A stretch of 10,140 nucleotides of DNA from Chloroflexota bacterium (lineage in GTDB: Bacteria > Chloroflexota > Dehalococcoidia > SM23-28-2 > RBG-16-64-32). The position numbers were made by a program, and so were the translations under genes. The first letter of the stretch is position 1, and each line of letters opens with the position of its first letter. Positions 6,257-10,140 of this stretch are shown here, piece by piece. The stretch is from positions 1-10,140 of the forward strand of contig JADFTG010000024.1 of the NCBI GenBank assembly GCA_022560365.1, in the 5' to 3' direction. The notes under the pieces were generated by a model, which saw nothing but the letters and a program-made list of their open reading frames with translations, did not search any database and was not told where the DNA came from.

Positions 6257-7540
6257 TTGTCCGTAACCCCGGAGATCACCGAACTAAAGGGCGGCCTTCG
6301 CGTCGTCACCACACCCATGCCGACGGCCCAGTCCGTCAGCGTCAACGTCTTCGCCGGCGCCGGCGCCCGGGGCGAGACCGAGCGCACGAAGGGCGTCGCG
6401 CACTTCCTGGAACACATGATGTTCAAGGGCACGACCGAGCGACCGACGGCGATCGTCATCGCTGAGGCGATCGAAGGCGCGGGCGGCGTGCTCAACGCTT
6501 ACACCGCAAAGGAACTCACCTGCTACTGGAACCACGTTCCGTACGACCAGCTGGAGCTGGCGATGACTGTGCTCGCGGACATGTTCTACGATTCGCTACT
6601 CGATCCCGAAGAGATCGACCGTGAGCGCACGGTGGTCAAGCAAGAGATCAGCCGTGGGAAAGACCAGCCGGGGTCGTACGTGGGAGAGCTGCTCGGGCGC
6701 GCCGTCTACGGTGACCACCAGATGGGCTGGCCCACCACCGGCACTGAGGAGTCCGTGGACGGACTGCAGCGGGACGACTTCGTCGACTGGCTCCAGACCC
6801 GGTACACTGCGCCGAACACGGTGCTCAGCGTCGCCGGCAACACCGGCCACCAGCAGGTGGTCGCCCTGGCGGAGCGGCTGTTCGCCGGTTCGCCGCCCGC
6901 TGCGGCTCCAGAGAACGTTGGCGTCAACGGCGACAAGCTGCCCGCAGACCGCGTCGTCTTCGATGAGCGGCCGATCTCGCAGTCGAACATCGCGCTCGGC
7001 CTGCCTGCGATCGCCCGCAAGGACCCCGATCGCTACGCGCTGATGATCCTGAACGCGGTGCTGGGCCGCGGCATGAGCTCCCGCCTGTTCAAGGAGGTGC
7101 GCGAGCGGCGCGGCCTCGCCTACTCCGTGGGTTCGTCGGTCAGCCGTTACTCTGACAGCGGTATGTTCGTCGTCTCGGCCGGAGTCTCGCCGGAGAACGT
7201 GTTGGAGACGGTGGGCGTGATCCTGGAGGAGCTGGAGAAGATGACGAAAGAAGCAGTGGGCGCCGAGGAGTTGCAGAAGGCCAAGGACTACACCGTCGGC
7301 AGCTTCCGGCTCAGCCTCGAATCGTCGATGGCGCTGGGCCAGCGCGCCGGCGAGAGCCTCCTGACGCTGGGCGAAATCGAGCCAGTCGAATCCGTCGTCG
7401 CCAGGCTGCGCGCGGTGACGGCAGACGATGTGATCAGGGTGGCGCAGCGGATCCTCAAGCGGGAACGTGCCGCACTCGCCATCGTCGGCCCGAGCGTGGA
7501 TGAGCCCGCGCTGCGCGACCTGCTGGGCGCGGCCGGCTAG
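6257..7540 (+). CDS. M16-family zinc peptidase (processing-peptidase-like)
   Basis: This is a 427-residue single-cassette M16 peptidase, soluble and probably a homodimer, related to mitochondrial processing peptidase beta-type and bacterial PqqL/YmxG-type proteins. The inverted zinc motif HxxEH is H49-F-L-E52-H53, and the third ligand is E130, 76 residues on, exactly the family spacing. The inactive second half carries the conserved SSRLF-KEVRERRGLAYSV block (about residues 274-292). The start is uncertain. TTG at 6257 has GGAGG 4 nt upstream and a family-like N-terminus (ITELKGGLRVVTTPMP). An in-frame ATG at 6197 has AGGAGGT 9 nt upstream, but the 20 extra codons have mixed third bases unlike the rest of the gene and overlap the TATACT box. 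The gene is divergent from pyrG and probably monocistronic. The substrate is unknown; degradation or trimming of peptides is typical. Confidence 0.93.
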   Translation: MSVTPEITELKGGLRVVTTPMPTAQSVSVNVFAGAGARGETERTKGVAHFLEHMMFKGTTERPTAIVIAEAIEGAGGVLNAYTAKELTCYWNHVPYDQLELAMTVLADMFYDSLLDPEEIDRERTVVKQEISRGKDQPGSYVGELLGRAVYGDHQMGWPTTGTEESVDGLQRDDFVDWLQTRYTAPNTVLSVAGNTGHQQVVALAERLFAGSPPAAAPENVGVNGDKLPADRVVFDERPISQSNIALGLPAIARKDPDRYALMILNAVLGRGMSSRLFKEVRERRGLAYSVGSSVSRYSDSGMFVVSAGVSPENVLETVGVILEELEKMTKEAVGAEELQKAKDYTVGSFRLSLESSMALGQRAGESLLTLGEIEPVESVVARLRAVTADDVIRVAQRILKRERAALAIVGPSVDEPALRDLLGAAG

Positions 7541-7551
7541 GTTCTTACGGG

Positions 7552-7703
7552 GCCGGGCTGCGATGCTGTAGAATGCACCCGGCATAAGGCTGGCAAGGGC
7601 GCTAACTTTTGCCAAGGCCCCGTGCGGTGGCAGACGCGCGGGGCCGCTTCGCACCTGCCGCGGACAAACGGGCGGGGCCCCTCCGCCATGGCGGAAAGGC
7701 CCC
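7552..7703. other. Tandem strong hairpins: candidate structured RNA
   Basis: Four inverted repeats follow one another. GCCGGG/CCCGGC (7552-7583) has an inner 3-4 bp extension. TGGCAA/TTGCCA (7591-7614) follows. An 11-bp stem runs 7616-7626 with 7635-7645 around an 8-nt loop, with one G-U pair. GGGGCC/GGCCCC (7674-7703) encloses the palindrome TCCGCCATGGCGGA. The third and fourth hairpins share GGGGCC/GGCCCC arms and could swap partners. No T-run follows on either strand. I checked by eye for tmRNA, SRP RNA and RNase P core motifs and did not find them. The strand is unknown: it could be the M16 3' UTR, a separate RNA, or the 3' region of the minus-strand small ORF. Confidence 0.4.
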
Positions 7704-7730
7704 TATCGCCGCACCCCACTAAGGAAGTGT

Positions 7731-7814
7731 CTAAACTCGGCCTGACATCGCGAGGAGGATGAGCAGGATCCAGAATGAGAGGGCGAGGACGGAATAAGCG
7801 AATAGTCGCGTCAT
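7731..7814 (-). CDS. 27-residue single-helix membrane miniprotein (candidate)
   Basis: ATG at 7814 to TAG at 7731 encodes MTRLFAYSVLALSFWILL followed by ILLAMSGRV. After one basic residue near the N-terminus (Arg3), residues 4-23 form a continuous hydrophobic helix, and the protein ends with a short polar tail. GGGAGGA at 7824-7830 places GGAGG 10 nt before the ATG, long but workable. Single-helix proteins of 25-40 residues are common regulators of membrane complexes or toxins of type I systems. Nothing here tells which, and I recognise no homologue. The ORF could be chance, but a clean start-helix-stop design with a ribosome binding site in an otherwise gene-free interval is worth recording. 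Confidence 0.4.
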   Translation of the reverse strand: MTRLFAYSVLALSFWILLILLAMSGRV

Positions 7815-8025
7815 CTTGCTCTGTCCTCCCTTCTTCGTACGCGAGGAAAATATCGGAGGAGGCGGGCACGCACCCCGGGTCTGTTAAGACCGTTTCACCA
7901 GCCCCGCAACCGGTGAGTTCCGAGAACCGCACCTCCTCCACCTGATTCAACAGGGCCGACGTTGTCGCCATTACCTGTCACAACACCGGAAAGTCTTCCG
8001 TCTAGAGCCGCCATCGCCGCTGCCA

Positions 8026-8031
8026 TATACT
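8026..8031 (+). promoter_or_regulatory. Candidate -10 box for the enoyl-CoA hydratase gene
   Basis: TATACT lies 27 nt before the ATG at 8059. Transcription near 8038 would give a leader of about 20 nt, just enough for the ribosome binding site AAGGAGG (8047-8053). I see no good -35. The preceding bases GCCGCTGCC resemble those before the M16 TATACT box. Confidence 0.45.
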
Positions 8032-8058
8032 GGCCGTGCCGAAAAGAAGGAGGCGCCC

Positions 8059-8850
8059 ATGGCTGACTACGACAACATCCTCTTCGAGAAGAAGGGTCAT
8101 CTCGCCTACGTCACGCTCAACCGCCCGGAACGCCGCAACGCCATCGACCCGGCCACGAGCGCCGAGCTGAAGGACGCCTTCGAGGCGTTCAAGGCCGACG
8201 ACGACCTCTGGGTGGCGATCCTCACCGGCGCCGGCGACAAGGCGTTCTCCGCGGGCGCCGATCTCCTCGCGATGTCCCAGTCGCTCTCGGGGGGAGGCGG
8301 CGACTCCGGGGCCATGACCGCCGCGTTCGCCGGGATCACCCGCGGCTATGAGTGCTGGAAGCCGATCATCGCCGCCATCCACGGCTACTGCCTGGCCGGC
8401 GGCCTCGAGCTGGCGCTCAGCTGCGACATCCGCATCGCCGCGGACAACGCGCAGTTCGGTCTGCCGGAGCCGAAGCGCGCGATCATCCCCGGCGCCACCG
8501 GCACCCAGCGCCTGCCGCGCGCCGTCCCGATGGCCTTCGCAATGGAGCTGCTCCTCACGGGCGACCGCTACGACGCGCAGACGGCACTACGCTTCGGCCT
8601 CGTCTCACGCGTCGTCCCACGGGACCAGCTCATGGAGACGGCGGAGGCGATCGCCCAATCGATACTGAAGAACGGCCCGCTCGCCGTGCGCTACATCAAG
8701 CAGGCGGCGATGCAGGGGCGCGAGATGTCGTTCGAGGACGGCATACGACTCGAGTCAGAGCTCGCGGGTAAGGTCTTCCGCACGGAGGATGCTCGCGAGG
8801 GCCCGCTGGCCTTCGCCGAGAAGCGCGAGCCACAGTACAAGGGGAAGTAG
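8059..8850 (+). CDS. Enoyl-CoA hydratase/isomerase (crotonase family)
   Basis: The product is a 263-residue crotonase-fold protein, the usual length. Members hydrate trans-2-enoyl-CoA or catalyse related acyl-CoA reactions in the cytoplasm. The substrate-binding SAGADL segment is 64-69. The family signature runs from IAAIHGY (104-110) through GGLELAL (114-120), CDIRIAA (122-128) and FGLPE (133-137) to PGATGTQRLPR (144-154). The oxyanion-hole positions are A65/G66 and G114. Both acidic residues of true hydratases are present, E117 in GGLELAL and E137 in LPEPKR, matching the two catalytic Glu of rat mitochondrial hydratase. That favours a hydratase over an isomerase or dehalogenase. The start is ATG with AAGGAGG 5 nt upstream, a near-ideal site. 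A Gly/Ser insertion (77-85) precedes the substrate loop. It lies 1 nt upstream of the PRC-barrel gene; no other beta-oxidation gene is nearby, so the acyl substrate is undetermined. Confidence 0.95.
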   Translation: MADYDNILFEKKGHLAYVTLNRPERRNAIDPATSAELKDAFEAFKADDDLWVAILTGAGDKAFSAGADLLAMSQSLSGGGGDSGAMTAAFAGITRGYECWKPIIAAIHGYCLAGGLELALSCDIRIAADNAQFGLPEPKRAIIPGATGTQRLPRAVPMAFAMELLLTGDRYDAQTALRFGLVSRVVPRDQLMETAEAIAQSILKNGPLAVRYIKQAAMQGREMSFEDGIRLESELAGKVFRTEDAREGPLAFAEKREPQYKGK

Positions 8851-8851
8851 C

Positions 8852-9529
8852 ATGACGGATACACACGTCGTAGAGAACTTGCGCCACGGGGCGGCCGTCC
8901 GCACCAGCGACGGCCATGAAGTGGGCAGACTGCACGCGATCGTCGTCGACCCGCGAGACAACACGGTGACGCACATCGCCGTCAACCGCGGGCCGTTCTT
9001 TCCCGAGCCCGGCTTCGGCGACCCGCAGATTATCAGCGTCGACCTGGGGGACCTCCGTGACGCCGGCGAAGACCACGTTGACCTGAAGGTCGACGTGGCG
9101 GCCTTCGAGGCGCTGCCGCTCTACGCGCACAACCACTTCCTTGAGATCCCGGACGAAGAGAAGGCGCCGCCCGAGGCGCGCGGCAGACCGGCGCTGTGGA
9201 GCACCGGCCTGGCGATCGCGGCGTCGCTCTCTGGCCTGTTTACGGGCATCGCCGTGCCGGCGGAGCACTTCCGCAAGGCGTCGTTCGAGCGCCACATCCT
9301 GAACGACGCGCCGGTCTGGCGGATCGAGCCGAACACGCACATCGGCGACGTCGAGCGAGTGCTCGTCAACGAGGGGACGGGCGAAATCGAAGCGCTCGTC
9401 ATCAAGAGCGGCGTTGTCTTCCACCGCGAGTCGGTGCTGCCGGTGCGCTACGTGCGCGAGATCTGCGACGGCGTCGTCCGCGTGCAGATATCGCCGGCTG
9501 ACCTCAAGGCGCTAGAGACGTTCGAGTAG
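8852..9529 (+). CDS. Two-repeat PRC-barrel domain protein
   Basis: This 225-residue protein starts 1 nt after the enoyl-CoA hydratase stop, so the two genes are probably cotranscribed and translationally coupled; GGGGAAG lies just before the ATG. It has two PRC-barrel-like halves. The first, about 13-90, reads GAAVRTSDGHEVGRLHAIVV then DPRDNTVTHIAVN. The second, about 152-215, reads DAPVWRIEPNTHIGDVERVLV then NEGTGEIEALVIK, with the typical turn of G-x-V-x-x-V followed by an xTGxI hairpin. Between them lie a charged linker (101-112) and a hydrophobic Ala/Gly/Ser-rich segment (about 117-136) that may be a weak membrane helix or a packed linker. PRC barrels occur in photosynthetic reaction-centre H subunits, in RimM, and in many stress or envelope proteins of unknown role. 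No partner is suggested apart from the coupled hydratase gene. An upstream in-frame ATG at 8789 lies inside the hydratase gene and is not the start. Confidence 0.8.
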   Translation: MTDTHVVENLRHGAAVRTSDGHEVGRLHAIVVDPRDNTVTHIAVNRGPFFPEPGFGDPQIISVDLGDLRDAGEDHVDLKVDVAAFEALPLYAHNHFLEIPDEEKAPPEARGRPALWSTGLAIAASLSGLFTGIAVPAEHFRKASFERHILNDAPVWRIEPNTHIGDVERVLVNEGTGEIEALVIKSGVVFHRESVLPVRYVREICDGVVRVQISPADLKALETFE

Positions 9530-9552
9530 TCGCGGCCGGCGCCATCGGCGGA

Positions 9553-9951
9553 CTAGCCCACGATCACGATCTGGGACGCCTTCGCCTGCACCGGATAGGA
9601 CTCGGCGATGGGGCCGGTGAACCAGGCCTCCACCGTCTGACCCACCGTCAGGTCGGCGAACGTTGTCTCGATCAGCTGCTCCCAGCTCTGCCGGAAGACC
9701 TTCGTGTCGCTCTCGGCGCGCACGACCGCCTTGTCATACCCGGTGTCCTGGTCGATGGCGCCCTCGATGCGCACGCTGCCGATCACGTCGCCGGCGCCGT
9801 CGCTGATGCTGGTGATCACACCGCGGATGTCCGGGTCACCGGGGGCGGGGGTGGCATCGCCGTCGCTTGTGCAGGCACCCAGGAGCGCCAATGCCAGAGC
9901 GACGGCGAGCGCCAACGCTGCCTTTACGGGAATCGATCGTGAGCGCGTCAT
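9553..9951 (-). CDS. Lipoprotein, DUF3221 (YobA)-like
   Basis: The 132-residue product begins with a lipoprotein signal: a basic n-region (MTRSRSIPVK), an Ala/Leu-rich h-region (11-23) and a lipobox L24-G25-A26-C27. Cleavage before C27 would anchor the mature protein by a diacylglycerol-modified cysteine. A short Ser/Asp/Pro linker follows. The compact beta-rich domain from about 42 runs RGVITSISDG, then GSVRIEG, then VGQTVEAWFTGPIAESYP and QAKASQIVIV. The end, with its eSYP-xQxxAxxI pattern, closely resembles DUF3221 proteins such as Bacillus YobA, an uncharacterised secreted family. No catalytic residues are evident; a binding role outside the membrane is likely but unproven. The start is ATG with only a weak ribosome binding site (AAGG, 6 nt upstream). 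The gene converges on the PRC-barrel gene with 23 nt between the stops. Confidence 0.82.
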   Translation of the reverse strand: MTRSRSIPVKAALALAVALALALLGACTSDGDATPAPGDPDIRGVITSISDGAGDVIGSVRIEGAIDQDTGYDKAVVRAESDTKVFRQSWEQLIETTFADLTVGQTVEAWFTGPIAESYPVQAKASQIVIVG

Positions 9952-10018
9952 GAAAACCTTGTCCTCACTCCTGCGTTACTTCCATAAGAGAGACGTACCG
10001 CAGTGGCGCAGAGTTCCG

Positions 10019-10140
10019 ATGCGAACATTTCCGCTTAACCTGGCAGCTTTCGTCACGGCCGCCGTGCTCGTCATCGCGGTTAGCTTCGTGATGGCGCAGG
10101 TCGGCGTGTTCAGTGATGGTGACGGTGGCAGTGCGGTTAC
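10019..10140 (+). CDS. N-terminal part of a membrane or secreted protein, cut by the window end
   Basis: The frame starts at ATG 10019 and stays open for 40 codons to the edge. It encodes MRTFPLNLAAFVTAAVLV, then IAVSFVMAQVGVFSDGDGG. One positive charge precedes a hydrophobic stretch (about 5-27) that may be a signal peptide or an anchor helix. A possible cleavage point is after Ala-Gln near residue 27, followed by a Gly/Asp-rich linker. The same frame is open upstream to another ATG at 9950, which overlaps the lipoprotein start codon on the other strand; the 23 added codons are less gene-like in third positions and have no ribosome binding site. The product cannot be named from this fragment. 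Confidence 0.5.
   Translation, partial: MRTFPLNLAAFVTAAVLVIAVSFVMAQVGVFSDGDGGSAV

Larger units (their letters stand above)
7541..8058. other. 518-bp interval without a conventional gene
   Basis: Between the M16 stop and the enoyl-CoA hydratase start I see no conserved protein. The left part (7552-7703) is a chain of GC-rich hairpins. A 27-residue hydrophobic ORF lies on the minus strand at 7731-7814. A further small perfect hairpin GGTCT-GTTA-AGACC lies at 7878-7891. The stretch from about 7892 to 8025 shows nothing I can name. Confidence 0.7.

Noticed and set aside
6596..7654. 352-aa ORF antisense to the M16 gene
   Set aside because: The + frame has the complete zinc motif and family spacing. 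The antisense frame has no domain and shows the His/Arg/Leu bias typical of mirror frames.
7688..7762. 24-aa ORF on the + strand starting at ATG 7688
   Set aside because: It has no ribosome binding site and starts inside a palindrome; its composition is not distinctive.
7537..7971. 144-aa ORF on the minus strand across the gene-free interval
   Set aside because: It runs through all the hairpins, is rich in Cys, Arg and Pro without any domain, and overlaps the M16 stop. It looks like chance openness of GC-rich DNA.
7981..8000. GGAAAGTC string resembling the RNase P RNA core
   Set aside because: The match is only a few bases, and the conserved neighbours and the distal ACAGAAA-type partner are missing.
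8696..9424. 242-aa ORF antisense to the hydratase and PRC-barrel genes
   Set aside because: It straddles two well-supported genes on the opposite strand and has no recognisable domain.

Overview
The window reads as a chromosomal housekeeping segment of a high-GC bacterium. Third codon positions are strongly G/C, and GTG and TTG starts are used alongside ATG. Rho with a TTG start, a CTP synthase with a basic tail, LysM-M23 and small M16 peptidases, and a PRC-barrel protein would fit Chloroflexota (Dehalococcoidia-like). That lineage call is an inference from gene style, because no rRNA or other taxonomic marker is present. I see no mobile element, CRISPR array, phage gene, tRNA or rRNA.

Layout. 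On the + strand at the left (48-915) lie a 55-residue single-pass membrane protein and a metallo-beta-lactamase-fold hydrolase. They converge on a minus-strand block that reads leftward from 6154: pyrG (CTP synthase), a small four-helix membrane protein starting 3 nt after pyrG, then rho, then a membrane-anchored LysM/M23 peptidase. Divergent from pyrG, on the + strand, is an M16 zinc peptidase (6257-7540). A 518-bp interval without a conventional gene follows. It holds a chain of strong GC-rich hairpins and, on the minus strand, a 27-residue hydrophobic ORF. Next come an enoyl-CoA hydratase and, 1 nt later, a two-repeat PRC-barrel protein. A DUF3221-like lipoprotein lies on the minus strand, and a truncated membrane or secreted protein begins at the right edge.

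The genes cover nucleotide synthesis (PyrG), transcription termination (Rho), cell-wall remodelling (M23), protein turnover (M16), acyl-CoA metabolism (enoyl-CoA hydratase) and envelope proteins of unknown role. They do not form one pathway.

I found no gene set that looks like a new defence or biosynthetic system. The most interesting signals are in the RNA layer. A 6-bp all-GC hairpin sits between a strong but distant Shine-Dalgarno sequence and the pyrG AUG, in a leader that contains a GGGC near the likely transcription start. The M23 gene has an excellent ribosome binding site facing an ATA codon. The gene-poor interval contains tandem and possibly mutually exclusive hairpins. The rho leader has adjacent hairpins and a possible short upstream ORF.
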